DNA of 64,000 nt from PHAA01 sp022706565 (lineage in GTDB: Bacteria; Bacillota; Syntrophomonadia; Syntrophomonadales; Syntrophomonadaceae): the NCBI GenBank assembly GCA_040769385.1, contig JAXGLD010000002.1, positions 496,001 through 560,000 on the forward strand. Direction: 5' to 3'. Positions 34,004-42,589 of the stretch are shown here, piece after piece (position 1 is the first letter of the stretch; each line of letters starts with the position of its first letter). The notes beneath the pieces are model-generated. The model was given only the letters and a program-made list of their open reading frames with translations. It did no database searches and was not told the DNA's origin. Position numbers and translations under genes: made by a program.

Positions 34004-35653
34004 TTACATCATGCCCATGCCGCCTCCCATGCCGCCCATTCCTCCGCCGCCCATGCCAGCGTTTTTGTCTTCGCCTGGCTTCTCGGAGACGATGGCTTCG
34101 GTGGTCAGTAACATGGCGGAAATGCTAGCCGCGTTTTGAACCGCGGAGCGGGTTACCTTGGCGGGGTCGATGATACCGGCCTTGATCATATCTTCATAGG
34201 TGTTGGTCAGGGCGTTGAAACCCATTCCCTTCTGCTCAGCCTGGGCCTCTTTAACCTTTTCGACCACCACTGAGCCTTCAATGCCCGCATTGTTGGCAAT
34301 CTGGCGCAACGGCTCTTCCAGGGCTTTGGCAACTAGGTTGACACCGGTCCGTTCGTCGCCAGTGGCGTCAACAGCGTTTACTGCTGGGATGGCATTGATC
34401 AGGGCCACCCCGCCGCCGGACACAATACCTTCTTCAACGGCGGCTTTAGTTGCGGCTAGAGCGTCTTCGATGCGGTGCTTCTTCTCTTTCAATTCAGTCT
34501 CAGTGGCCGCACCGACCTTGATTATGGCTACCCCACCTGACAATTTGGCCATCCGTTCTTGGAGTTTTTCACGATCATACTCGGAGTCGGTGTTCTCCAC
34601 CTGGGTCTTGATGTTGCTGATGCGGTTCTTTACTGCCTCTTCGCTGCCCTCACCATCGACGATGATGGTTTCGTCCTTTTTGACCACTACGTTTTTGGCC
34701 CGGCCCAGCATATCCAGGGTCACATTTTCCATCTTCAGGCCCATATCCTCGGTTACTACCTGGCCCGCGGTAAGGATGGCGATATCCTCCAGCATGGCTT
34801 TTCTTCTCTCGCCGAAAGCCGGAGCCTTAACTGCAACACAAGTGAAAGTGCCTCTCAGTTTATTGACGATCAGGGTGGCCAAAGCTTCGCCCTCTACATC
34901 CTCCGCTACCAGCAACATGGGTTTGCCCGTTTGGACAACTTTCTCCAGCACCGGCAGTACTTCGGTGATGGCGGATATTTTCTTGTCGGTGATCAGGATG
35001 TAGGGATTCTCGAGCTTGGCTTCCATCTTTTCGGTATCAGTGACCATGTAATGGGAGATATAACCACGATCGAAGTTCATCCCTTCCACCAACTCCAGGG
35101 ATGTTCCCATGTAGTTGGATTCTTCCACGGTGATGACTCCGTCCCGGCCTACTTTCTCCATGGCGTCGGCGATCAGATCACCGATCTCGGGATCGCTGGC
35201 GCTGATGGAGGCTACCTGGGCAATGGCTTCGCGGGACTCGACTGGCCGGGCGATGGATTCGATAGCATCGGTCGCAGCCTTGACAGCCTTCTCAATACCC
35301 CTGCGCATTATCATGGGATTGGCGCCGGCGGCTACATTCTTGAGACCTTCCTTGATCATGGCTTGGGCCAGAAGGGTTGCGGTGGTGGTACCGTCACCGG
35401 CGATATCGTTGGTCTTGATGGCCACTTCCTTGACCAACTGGCAGCCCAGATTCTCCCAGGGATCATCCAGGTCTATGTCACGGGCGATGGTCACACCGTC
35501 ATTGGTGATGGTAGGGGATCCGAACTTGCGGTCCAGAACTACGTTGCGGCCCTTGGGCCCCAGGGTTACTTTTACAGTATTAGCCAGGCTGTCTACCCCT
35601 TTCTCAAGGGACCTTCTGGCCTCTTCAGCAAATTTAATCTCTTTGGAATACAT
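34004..35653 (-). CDS. groEL: Chaperonin GroEL
   Basis: A 549-residue 60-kDa chaperonin. Landmarks include VKVTLGPKGRNVVLDRKFGSPTITNDG, AGDGTTTATLLAQ (ATP site), the apical domain LATLIVNKLRGTF and the C-terminal Gly-Gly-Met tail (GGGMGMM). It folds proteins inside the GroES-capped cavity. Cotranscribed with groES 27 bp upstream; controlled by CIRCE/HrcA at 35999-36025. Confidence 0.98.
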   Translation of the reverse strand: MYSKEIKFAEEARRSLEKGVDSLANTVKVTLGPKGRNVVLDRKFGSPTITNDGVTIARDIDLDDPWENLGCQLVKEVAIKTNDIAGDGTTTATLLAQAMIKEGLKNVAAGANPMIMRRGIEKAVKAATDAIESIARPVESREAIAQVASISASDPEIGDLIADAMEKVGRDGVITVEESNYMGTSLELVEGMNFDRGYISHYMVTDTEKMEAKLENPYILITDKKISAITEVLPVLEKVVQTGKPMLLVAEDVEGEALATLIVNKLRGTFTCVAVKAPAFGERRKAMLEDIAILTAGQVVTEDMGLKMENVTLDMLGRAKNVVVKKDETIIVDGEGSEEAVKNRISNIKTQVENTDSEYDREKLQERMAKLSGGVAIIKVGAATETELKEKKHRIEDALAATKAAVEEGIVSGGGVALINAIPAVNAVDATGDERTGVNLVAKALEEPLRQIANNAGIEGSVVVEKVKEAQAEQKGMGFNALTNTYEDMIKAGIIDPAKVTRSAVQNAASISAMLLTTEAIVSEKPGEDKNAGMGGGGMGGMGGGMGMM

Positions 35654-35680
35654 CTATGTAGCCTCCTTCAATATTTGTAG

Positions 35681-35971
35681 TTAGACTATCTTAGCCAGGA
35701 TATCTCTCTCTGAAAGGATCAGCACCGTCTCGCCGCCCAGTTTGATTTCCATTCCGCCGTATTTGGAAAAGATGATTTTGTCGCCAACTGCAATGTCCAT
35801 GGGGACTCTCTCGCCCTTATCATTGAGGGGTCCGGGACCTACTGCTAATACTTCGGCTTCTTGGGGTTTCTCCTTTGCTGTGTCCGGTACAAACAGACCG
35901 CTTTTGGTCTTCTGTTCTTCGACTTCGGCTACTTTTACAACCACTCGATCGCCTAATGGTTTGATGTTCAC
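35681..35971 (-). CDS. groES: Co-chaperonin GroES
   Basis: A 96-residue co-chaperonin starting NIKPLGDRVVVKVAEVEEQKTKSG-like, with the mobile loop and GDKIIFSKYGGMEIKLGGE. Standard length. AAGGAGG precedes the ATG. First gene of the heat-shock operon. Confidence 0.97.
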   Translation of the reverse strand: MNIKPLGDRVVVKVAEVEEQKTKSGLFVPDTAKEKPQEAEVLAVGPGPLNDKGERVPMDIAVGDKIIFSKYGGMEIKLGGETVLILSERDILAKIV

Positions 35972-35998
35972 GGGGACGCCTCCTTTTATTATTTGTTG

Positions 35999-36025
35999 TT
36001 AGCACTCAATAGTTGCGAGTGCTAA
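35999..36025. promoter_or_regulatory. CIRCE operator of groESL
   Basis: TTAGCACTC-N9-GAGTGCTAA, a perfect match to the CIRCE consensus bound by HrcA. It lies 28 bp before the groES start, so the operon should be repressed by HrcA in the absence of heat stress. hrcA itself is not in the window. Confidence 0.97.
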
Positions 36026-36236
36026 TATACATTTAATATATTAGGCAACATTAGCCCAGCACACAAATCACAAATCTGGCTAAATTTGCCCAATATTATC
36101 GATTACTATTATTCTCCTGCAGTTTTCCTTTTATACCTTCATCTAACTTGATTTTTTAAAAATACGGCAAGCCAAGGATGCGGTCATTGCGCCCCGTTGG
36201 TCGTAACAACTGCAACCACTTTGGGAAAACCTGAAT

Positions 36237-37070
36237 TTAGTTGGATAACCTCCGGGCTCCGACATAGGATTTGGAATAAAAACTCTCCCCCATGGAGGTA
36301 TAAATCACGCCGCCGGAGTTAGGTGAACTAGAATGGATAAACCGGCCGTTCCCCGCATAGATACCCACATGGTTGATGCCAGAACCATCCGTGTTAAAAA
36401 ATACTAGGTCCCCTGGGTTCAAGTTGGATTTGTCAACCCGGACCCCTGTGGATGCCTGGGCAGCAGCAGTACGGGGCAAACTAATGTCAAAATGTTTATA
36501 TACGTACTGGACGAATCCCGAACAATCAAAACCGGCCGGGGTGGTACCACCATATTTATAGGGAGTGTTCAAAAAACGGGCCGCATATTGCAGCACCTCC
36601 GAACGAGAGGCTCCAGCCGAACGGCTTGGGGTTGGCGCGGGAGCATTGTGCGCAGCCGCCAATTTGGACGCCTGGTCCGCCTTGCCGGTCAGAATCAGTG
36701 TCTGACCTAGGGATAGAGCATCACTGCTCAAATTGTTTAATTCTATCAGCTGAGCAACGGTGGTGTGATGAGCCGCCGCGATGTCCCAGAGTGTGTCACC
36801 GGACTTGACCGTATAGGTGGCAAGAGCAGGGGTTGGGGTAGGTATAGATTGGGGCGGGACGGCACCACTATCGCTGCCAGGTGCTAGGGCGGTAGATGGA
36901 TTGGTAGTTGGTGGAACCTCACCGACCGGTGAAACGGCAGCAGGGGCTATACTGGCTGCTTGTTCGGGGAGTATGGCAATATTGGCCCGGTAGGCATATG
37001 TTCCGGCGGCCATCAGGGTCAAGCATATCAGCAACAAAAAAACGATGTCTGTCCGTTGGTTGTTCTTCAT
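36237..37070 (-). CDS. LysM-NlpC/P60 cell-wall endopeptidase
   Basis: A 277-residue exported protein: N-terminal membrane anchor about 7-26, Pro-rich linker, a LysM domain about 85-128 (YTVKSGDTLWDIAAAHHTTV) and an NlpC/P60 domain about 155-277 with catalytic Cys in FDCSGFVQYVY, His in GINHVGIYAG and a later polar residue in GRFIHSS. It should cleave D-Glu-diaminopimelate-type bonds in peptidoglycan peptides. Single gene with no clear regulator. Confidence 0.9.
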   Translation of the reverse strand: MKNNQRTDIVFLLLICLTLMAAGTYAYRANIAILPEQAASIAPAAVSPVGEVPPTTNPSTALAPGSDSGAVPPQSIPTPTPALATYTVKSGDTLWDIAAAHHTTVAQLIELNNLSSDALSLGQTLILTGKADQASKLAAAHNAPAPTPSRSAGASRSEVLQYAARFLNTPYKYGGTTPAGFDCSGFVQYVYKHFDISLPRTAAAQASTGVRVDKSNLNPGDLVFFNTDGSGINHVGIYAGNGRFIHSSSPNSGGVIYTSMGESFYSKSYVGARRLSN

Positions 37071-37370
37071 TTCCCTATACCTTTCGTGATTCGGTTATAT
37101 TACATGCTATATAATATGACATCCAACCGGTATTATCCTGCCTTGGACACGATTGCATCGTGGATACATATTCTGGAACCAAGACCAACCCTTGAATGAA
37201 GGGATTTTGACCATACCTAGTATGGGAATACGTAAACTATATTATTCGCGTTTCTTCCTCACCAGCCAGCTCAATCGAATTACCCGTAAGAGAATTCACT
37301 TCTCTCGCAACATGAATTATTTACCAATAAAAGAGGTCCTTAACCCGAATGATTTGGATAATTGAGGCTA
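37071..37370. other. Gap upstream of the LysM-NlpC gene
   Basis: Upstream region of the LysM-NlpC gene and tail of the molybdopterin operon. Short open frames on plus have no ribosome sites. I see no supported gene. Confidence 0.4.
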
Positions 37371-37416
37371 GCGCCGGGGGCAGAGACGAGGTGAAGCCTG
37401 CCTCTGCCGGAGGCGC
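37371..37416. repeat. Large GC-rich hairpin after mog
   Basis: Two-part stem: GCGCC (37371-37375) with GGCGC (37412-37416) and GGCAGAG (37379-37385) with CTCTGCC (37402-37408). It lies just beyond the operon terminator and may reinforce it. Confidence 0.5.
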
Positions 37417-37448
37417 AACAAAAAGAAAAACCTGCAATGGCAGGTTTA
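37417..37448 (-). terminator. Terminator of the molybdopterin operon
   Basis: On minus: AACCTGC-CATT-GCAGGTT followed by TTTCTTTTTG. 61 bp past the mog stop. Confidence 0.8.
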
Positions 37449-37508
37449 TTCATCAATCTTGGATAAATTATTCGTGTAGTGCGGTTCTATTCAAGAACCC
37501 GTCTTGGA

Positions 37509-38000
37509 CTAGCCTTGACCACATTCGGTGGCGGAACCGACCAAAATCTCCAATCCATGGTCCAGAGCAGGCAGGATAGCTTCCAGCGATTCCCGGACTC
37601 CTTTGACACTGCCAGGCAGGTTGATTATAAGGGTATTACCCCTGATCCCGGCGGCGGCCCGGGATAACATGGCCTTAGGCGTTTTCTGCATCCCATACAG
37701 CCGCATGGCTTCCGGGATCCCGGGCGTACAGCGCTCAATCACTGCCAAGGTAGCCTCGGGGGTCACGTCCCGACGAGCAAAACCCGTGCCTCCGGACGTG
37801 AAAATCACATCCAGCCGTAGCTGATCACAAGCATGAATCAGTTTCTCCACGATAATATCCCGTTCATCGGGAACAATCTCGTAATAATCGAATCGAAAAC
37901 CGCCGCTGCCCAGCATGTCCATTATCTCCCGGCCGCTGCGATCCTCACGCTCGCCTCGCGAGCCTTTGTCGCTCATTATCAATATACCGGCTTTATACAT
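37509..38000 (-). CDS. mog: Molybdopterin adenylyltransferase (MogA/MoaB type)
   Basis: A 163-residue MogA/MoaB fold protein. GILIMSDKGSRGEREDRSG, then TSGGTGFARRDVTPEAT and LINLPGSVKGVRESLEAILP are the conserved blocks. It adenylates molybdopterin ahead of metal insertion. Last gene of the operon with moaA and moaC; 112 bp separate it from moaC. Confidence 0.88.
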   Translation of the reverse strand: MYKAGILIMSDKGSRGEREDRSGREIMDMLGSGGFRFDYYEIVPDERDIIVEKLIHACDQLRLDVIFTSGGTGFARRDVTPEATLAVIERCTPGIPEAMRLYGMQKTPKAMLSRAAAGIRGNTLIINLPGSVKGVRESLEAILPALDHGLEILVGSATECGQG

Positions 38001-38112
38001 TAAAGCAGCTCCTCCACTGAATCTCTTAACCTGTTCGGCAGCGCTTAATCAACCGAGACTGTCTTAGGTTGCAGGCTGATATTCAACTTCCTGGTCATTA
38101 CACTGGTATGGT

Positions 38113-38622
38113 TTATTGCTGATCACGGTCATCTTGAGGATACGGGTCCAATACCCGCTGCACATGGCCGCTCTTGCCGCCCGCTTTCTCCAGCAGTTGT
38201 ATTCCGGATATCTCCATCCAGCGGTCTACCGCTTTGCACATATCGTACACCGTCAGGGCCGCCGTGGTAACTGCCGTAATGGCTTCCATTTCCACCCCGG
38301 TTTTGCCGGTGGTCTTAACCACCGAAAAGATTGTCAGGGTAGATTTGTTGTCATCAAATTCAAAGTCAATGTCCACCCCGGTCAGCATCAGGGGGTGGCA
38401 CATGGGAATAAGCGAGGCGGTCTGCTTGGCCCCCATCACCCCGGCTACCTGAGCCACGGCTAGTACGTCTCCCTTTTTAACTGCTCCAGCCCGGATCGCC
38501 TGTAGGGTTTCGGGCTTCATATGCACTACCGCCTGAGCCCGCGCTACCCGGTTGGAATCAGTCTTAGTACTAACATCCACCATGTGGGCATAACCCTGTT
38601 GGTTGATGTGGGTGAAGCTCAT
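38113..38622 (-). CDS. moaC: Cyclic pyranopterin monophosphate synthase MoaC
   Basis: A 169-residue MoaC. Signatures: MVDVSTKTDSNRVARAQA, IPMCHPLMLTGVDIDFE, KTGVEMEAITAVTTAALTVYDMCKAVD. It turns the MoaA product (3',8-cyclo-GTP) into cyclic pyranopterin monophosphate. ATG 38622 lies 3 bp after the moaA stop, with AGGAGG in the moaA tail. Confidence 0.95.
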   Translation of the reverse strand: MSFTHINQQGYAHMVDVSTKTDSNRVARAQAVVHMKPETLQAIRAGAVKKGDVLAVAQVAGVMGAKQTASLIPMCHPLMLTGVDIDFEFDDNKSTLTIFSVVKTTGKTGVEMEAITAVTTAALTVYDMCKAVDRWMEISGIQLLEKAGGKSGHVQRVLDPYPQDDRDQQ

Positions 38623-38625
38623 CGA

Positions 38626-39606
38626 CTATCCTCCTATCTGGTACATCTTGCGGCGGTTCTCGGCACCCCAGCCGTTATTCATGTTATGCTTGTCCGGCTT
38701 GCTGCTGATCGTTTCCATGAAGATCTCACGCAGTTGCTCATCGCTGGCGCCATATAGCATAGCCTGCTTCAGGTCCACTTCCCGTTTGTCGTATAGACAG
38801 CCCCGCAGTTTGCCGTCCGCAGTCATGCGGATACGGTTGCACTCGGAGCAGAAATGATTGCTCATGGGACTGATAAATCCTACCGAACCCTGTCCGCCTT
38901 CCAGGTTGTAATACCTGGCCGGCCCGCTGCCTTTGATCTTTTTGGCTTCGGCCAGACGGTAATGCCGGGTAATTATATTCTTGGTCTCCCGGGAGGTAAC
39001 TATGTTATCCCGGTTCCAATATTGCAAGTCGCCAATGGGCATAAACTCAATAAAACGTACGTGCAGCGGACGTCTATAGGCCAAGTCGGCGAAGGCCATT
39101 ATCTCATTGTCATTGAATCCCCGGATCAGAACAGTATTGATCTTGACCGGGTGCAGATTCAAGTCCAATGCCTTGTCGATGGCCTCCCTTACCGTGTCCA
39201 AGTTTCCCACCCGAGTAATGTACTGGAACTTTTCCAGTACCAGCGAATCCAGGCTGAAGTTGACCCGGTCAAGACCGGCCGCTTTCAGTTCCTCAGCCAT
39301 TCCGGAGAACAGTACCCCATTGGTGGTCAGCGATATATCGTCGATCTCGGGGACTTCCTTAATATAGCGTACCAGCTGGGCAACATTTCGTCTTACCAGG
39401 GGTTCTCCCCCGGTCAACCTCACCTTCCGAATACCGGCTCCAGCCGCTACCCGAACCAGCCTGGCGATTTCCTCCAGGGATAGGATGCTGACATGCTCGA
39501 CCTTCTCCACCCCAGTATAAGGCATACAGTAACGGCAGCGTAGATTGCAGCGATCAGTAATAGAAATACGCAAATAATTGATATTGCGTCCATGTCTGTC
39601 GACCAT
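38626..39606 (-). CDS. moaA: GTP 3',8-cyclase MoaA
   Basis: A 326-residue radical SAM enzyme. N-terminal cluster CNLRCRYC, RLTGGEPLVRR, SLDSL, and the C-terminal second cluster in FCSECNRIRMTADGKLRGCLY. The chain ends in Gly-Gly, as in active MoaA. It starts molybdenum cofactor synthesis from GTP. It follows the 70-residue gene by 53 bp and should be controlled by the leader at 39875-39989. Confidence 0.96.
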   Translation of the reverse strand: MVDRHGRNINYLRISITDRCNLRCRYCMPYTGVEKVEHVSILSLEEIARLVRVAAGAGIRKVRLTGGEPLVRRNVAQLVRYIKEVPEIDDISLTTNGVLFSGMAEELKAAGLDRVNFSLDSLVLEKFQYITRVGNLDTVREAIDKALDLNLHPVKINTVLIRGFNDNEIMAFADLAYRRPLHVRFIEFMPIGDLQYWNRDNIVTSRETKNIITRHYRLAEAKKIKGSGPARYYNLEGGQGSVGFISPMSNHFCSECNRIRMTADGKLRGCLYDKREVDLKQAMLYGASDEQLREIFMETISSKPDKHNMNNGWGAENRRKMYQIGG

Positions 39607-39659
39607 CGTGTATCCTCCCCCATCATGCCCTTGTTTAATCCGGTGTGGGCATGTCCACC

Positions 39660-39872
39660 TTAAAAACAGCCTAGTTCACAGGCAGTTATCTTAATCCGAG
39701 CATCACTGCAGACCTTGCCCACCTTGCTGGCCGGTATCCCCAGTTTTTCCGCCAGTTCGCGGGCCTCCCGGCAGGTGATGGTCCCATCCGGGGCAAGCTC
39801 CTTGATCCTTTCCAACAGTTCCTTATCCAACTCTCTTGGCCCTCCCAAAAAAATAAGCGTCTTCAGACGCAT
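39660..39872 (-). CDS. Small helix-turn-helix-like protein of the Moco operon
   Basis: A 70-residue protein I do not recognise. The middle (LDKELLERIKELAPDGTITCREARELAEKLGIPASKVGKVCSDARIKI) reads as a compact DNA-binding-like helical domain. It has four Cys: in TCREA, VCSDA and the tail ACELGCF; the last pair could bind metal or sulfur. It is the first gene after the Moco-type leader and its GGAG ribosome site is in the leader's closing stem. A metal-responsive regulator or a carrier in cofactor synthesis are both guesses. Confidence 0.7.
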   Translation of the reverse strand: MRLKTLIFLGGPRELDKELLERIKELAPDGTITCREARELAEKLGIPASKVGKVCSDARIKITACELGCF

Positions 39873-39874
39873 TC

Positions 39875-39989
39875 AGGCTCCGCTATATTCTAGCGCTACT
39901 CCTTTCCCACAGGAGGCATGAACGTTTCCATTCACACCCTATCGTTCAGCCGCCCTGACCGTGGCTTTAGGCTTACTGAATCGGAGCCT
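39875..39989 (-). ncRNA. Moco-type riboswitch leader (RF01055-like)
   Basis: 115-nt structured leader on minus. The closing stem AGGCTCCG (39982-39989) pairs with CGGAGCCT (39875-39882), and the second strand holds the GGAG ribosome site of the 70-residue gene 7 bp before its ATG. Inside are CAGGGCG, a GNRA hairpin TGAATG-GAAA-CGTTCA, then GCCTCCTGT and GGAAAGGAGTA. These blocks match, in the same order, those of the E. coli moaA leader as I recall it (CAGGGCG, GCCTCCCGT, GGAAAGG-GTA). Ligand-stabilised pairing would hide the ribosome site. Identification is from memory. Confidence 0.75.
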
Positions 39990-40005
39990 CTGCAATTGTG
40001 ACTCC

Positions 40006-40034
40006 ATTATACAATACCCTCAATAACCTAGCAA
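40006..40034 (-). promoter_or_regulatory. Promoter of the molybdopterin operon
   Basis: On minus TTGCTA (40029-40034) and TATAAT (40006-40011) are 17 bp apart. Transcription would start about 5-10 bp before the riboswitch stem. A TTATCCACA DnaA-box match lies just upstream (40047-40055). Confidence 0.75.
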
Positions 40035-40079
40035 TGATGAACAATATTATCCACATCTATCATCACCTGTCCGGCGGAA

Positions 40080-40664
40080 TCAGAAATAATCCCAGTTGAC
40101 CGCCAACTCTGACTTTTCAGTGACAACCCAGTGCATGGCCACATCTGCCTCATGAGGCAGCACCGTATCCACCACCTGAAAATCGTAACATATGCCGCAT
40201 ATGAATGTCTGGGGCGCCAGCAGCTTGAGGAAACGGTCATAATAGCCCTTGCCGTAACCCAACCGGTAGCCCTTGCCGTCATATACCAGCCCGGGCACGA
40301 TGACCACGTCGATGCTCGCCGGAGGGAACGGCTGGCCCAAGGGCTCGCGGATCCCGAAGCTTCCCCGGCGCATATTTTCCCAGCTAACCACTTCTACCGC
40401 CACCAGTATATCCTGGCTTTCCACTCGAGGCAGGATCACGGTCCGGCCTTCTCTTTGTAAGCTCTCCAACCACGGGACCAAATCGATTTCATTGCCGAAA
40501 GATGCAAAACCCATTATGGTGACCGCCTTACGAACAGGCTCAAGAGTCATTAGTTTGGCGGTGATAGCCCGGCTGTATTCCTGCACTTGCTCCTTGGTCA
40601 TCCGCCCCCGTCGTTCCTGCATCTCCCGGCGCAAAGCCTGGCGCTGTTCTCTGGCACTAATCAG
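40080..40664 (-). CDS. fthC: 5-formyltetrahydrofolate cyclo-ligase
   Basis: About 194 residues of the 5-FTHF cyclo-ligase/YqgN family: LRREMQERRGRM at the start, then IDVVIVPGLVYDGKGYRLGYGKGYYDRFL (ATP/folate site) and the C-terminal HEADVAMHWVVTEK. It makes 5,10-methenyl-THF from 5-formyl-THF. No canonical start suits it. GGGAGG in the lgt tail is 7 bp before CTG 40664 and 10 bp before ATT 40661, which overlaps the lgt stop; ATG 40619 would cut the conserved first helix and longer starts overlap lgt by more than 100 bp. I take CTG provisionally. Confidence 0.85.
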   Translation of the reverse strand: MISAREQRQALRREMQERRGRMTKEQVQEYSRAITAKLMTLEPVRKAVTIMGFASFGNEIDLVPWLESLQREGRTVILPRVESQDILVAVEVVSWENMRRGSFGIREPLGQPFPPASIDVVIVPGLVYDGKGYRLGYGKGYYDRFLKLLAPQTFICGICYDFQVVDTVLPHEADVAMHWVVTEKSELAVNWDYF

Positions 40665-41424
40665 AGGAATGCCTCCCTTCGGCGAATGAGCGCCGCCATA
40701 TATAGAGGATGATGCCGGCGGCCAAGATGAGCAGCGAATAAACCTGGGCAATTGACAACGGTCCGTAAAATACCCAATTTTCCCGCAAGAACTCAATCAT
40801 AAAACGATAGACCGCATAACCCATAAGGTAGCCGGCGAATATCTGCCCGTCAAACTGGCGGCGGGGATAATACCAGTAAAGAAGTCCGAACAGCAATAGG
40901 TTGAGAGCGGTACTAAACAACTGGGTGGGGTATCGGTGGAAACCGTCAACTACAGGGAATACCACCGTACAGGCTGCATCGGATATGACCCCGTAGCAGC
41001 ATCCGTTGAGAAAACAGCCAATCCTGACTATGGCGTAGGCCAAGGCCAGATAGGGAGCCACTATATCGGCCACCTTCCAGAAGGGATAGCGCTTTACCCG
41101 GATATAGATGATAAAGGCCAACAGCCCGGCAGTAAAGCCGCCATACCATACCAACCCCTGGAATCCGCCGTTGGTCATACTGAAAAAGATGGCCGGACGG
41201 ACCAGGAATTCCTGCCATTCAAACATGGCTATATAGGCCATGCGCGAGCCGATCAATCCGGACAACACCAGGATAATAGCCAGATCCAAAGCATGATCGG
41301 GATCGTAGCCCTCCTGTTTGAAGCGCCGGCCTATGCCAAAAACGGCGACGAGCACCGCGATTGCCATCATGAATCCCCAGGCATATACTTTTAGCGGGCC
41401 GAATTCCACAAGTACCGGATGCAT
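40657..41424 (-). CDS. lgt: Prolipoprotein diacylglyceryl transferase
   Basis: A 255-residue membrane enzyme with seven spans. GFQGLVWYGGFTAGLLAF and RIGCFLNGCCYG with the catalytic Arg region are the Lgt signatures. It transfers diacylglycerol to lipobox Cys, and the lipoproteins in this window (e.g. the SBP at 25418-26920) are its substrates. ATG 41424 follows AAGGTGG; a GTG directly before it is an alternative. Confidence 0.93.
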   Translation of the reverse strand: MHPVLVEFGPLKVYAWGFMMAIAVLVAVFGIGRRFKQEGYDPDHALDLAIILVLSGLIGSRMAYIAMFEWQEFLVRPAIFFSMTNGGFQGLVWYGGFTAGLLAFIIYIRVKRYPFWKVADIVAPYLALAYAIVRIGCFLNGCCYGVISDAACTVVFPVVDGFHRYPTQLFSTALNLLLFGLLYWYYPRRQFDGQIFAGYLMGYAVYRFMIEFLRENWVFYGPLSIAQVYSLLILAAGIILYIWRRSFAEGRHSSD

Positions 41425-41447
41425 CACTGTCAGCCACCTTACATTGT

Positions 41448-41573
41448 TTATCCACAGCGTGTTATGACGCTATTTTTCGACATTCCCTCTATAAACGAGC
41501 TGGCCTTCTATAGGGGCAATATTCAGAAAGCCCGATTTTCTAATTATCAACAGAGTTTTCCACAATATCCACA
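41448..41573. promoter_or_regulatory. Three DnaA-box-like sites between tsaD and lgt
   Basis: TTATCCACA (41448-41456, consensus), TTTTCCACA (41556-41564) and ATATCCACA (41565-41573), the last two abutting. A fourth perfect box is at 40047-40055. No dnaA, dnaN or other origin genes are nearby, so this would be a secondary binding site, or chance. Confidence 0.35.
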
Positions 41574-41580
41574 AGCTAAA

Positions 41581-42588
41581 TCATAAGGAAAATCCACTGG
41601 GCTGTGCATTAATGTCTAACCCCGCAAAGTTGCCCTGGAGAAAATCATAATAGGCCTGACCAGCGATCATGGCCGCATTATCGGCACATAAGGGCAGGGA
41701 GGGAAAACACAGCCGGCAACCAGCTGCTTGGGCTGCCTGACCCAACTGCTGTCTCAATTCCTGGTTGGCCGCCACCCCCCCAGCAGTCAGGATGGTTTTG
41801 ACCTGGTATTTCTGGGCGGCCTGGATGGTCTTACCTACCAGCACCTCCACCAGGGCAGCCTGGAACTCGGCGGCCAGGTCGGCTACGCTCGCCCCCCGTG
41901 GTTGCTCCTTTTTCCACAGGTTCATGGTCGCAGTCTTAAGACCGGAGAAACTAAATTCAAAACTGGTCCGATCCAGGAACACCCGGGGCAGCACATACCT
42001 GCCTGCGGTTCCCTGCCGGGCAGCCTTCTCAACCGCCGGGCCGCCAGGGTAACCGAGTCCTAAAAAGCGAGCTACCTTATCGAAGGCCTCGCCGGCGGCA
42101 TCATCCTTGGTTGACCCGATGACCTTTAGGTCACGGGGTCCGTTCATATACAGGAGACTGGTGTGGCCCCCGGAAACCACCAGGCAGATGGCGGGAAACT
42201 CGATCCCATCATGCTCCAGGAAATTAGCATAGATATGCCCCTGGAGGTGGTTGACGGCAATAAGGGGACACTGCAGGCCATAGGCGAAGGCTTTAGCAAA
42301 GGACAGCCCCACCAGCAAGGCCCCAATCAGGCCAGGAGCAGTGGTCACCGCTACGGCATCAATATCCCGATGGGCAAGCCCGGCTTGCTGAAAAGCAGTC
42401 TCCGTTACCAGGGCAATATTCTCGATATGCTTGCGTGAGGCTACTTCTGGCACCACGCCTCCAAACTGTTCATGGATGGCCACTTGCGAATTGACCACAT
42501 TGGCCAATACCTCCCGGCCGTTTTTCACCAGGGCGGCTGCGGTCTCGTCACAGGATGTCTCCACCCCCAAGATTATAATATCTTTCAC
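41581..42588 (-). CDS. tsaD: tRNA threonylcarbamoyladenosine transferase TsaD
   Basis: A 335-residue Kae1/TsaD protein: ILGVETSCDETAAALV at the start, metal ligands in NHLQGHIYAN, VSGGHTSLLYM and LCADNAAMIA. With TsaB and TsaE it makes t6A37 in ANN-decoding tRNAs. GTG 42588 begins 1 bp after the rimI stop. Last gene of the tsaE-tsaB-rimI-tsaD operon. Confidence 0.96.
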   Translation of the reverse strand: MKDIIILGVETSCDETAAALVKNGREVLANVVNSQVAIHEQFGGVVPEVASRKHIENIALVTETAFQQAGLAHRDIDAVAVTTAPGLIGALLVGLSFAKAFAYGLQCPLIAVNHLQGHIYANFLEHDGIEFPAICLVVSGGHTSLLYMNGPRDLKVIGSTKDDAAGEAFDKVARFLGLGYPGGPAVEKAARQGTAGRYVLPRVFLDRTSFEFSFSGLKTATMNLWKKEQPRGASVADLAAEFQAALVEVLVGKTIQAAQKYQVKTILTAGGVAANQELRQQLGQAAQAAGCRLCFPSLPLCADNAAMIAGQAYYDFLQGNFAGLDINAQPSGFSL

Positions 42589-42589
42589 T

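Noticed and set aside
34559..35680. Long open frame (373 codons) opposite groEL
   Set aside because: Antisense shadow of groEL; no ribosome site and composition explained by the strongly biased codons of groEL.
37153..37365. Plus-strand frame between the LysM-NlpC gene and mog
   Set aside because: No ribosome site; low-complexity translation with no family signal.
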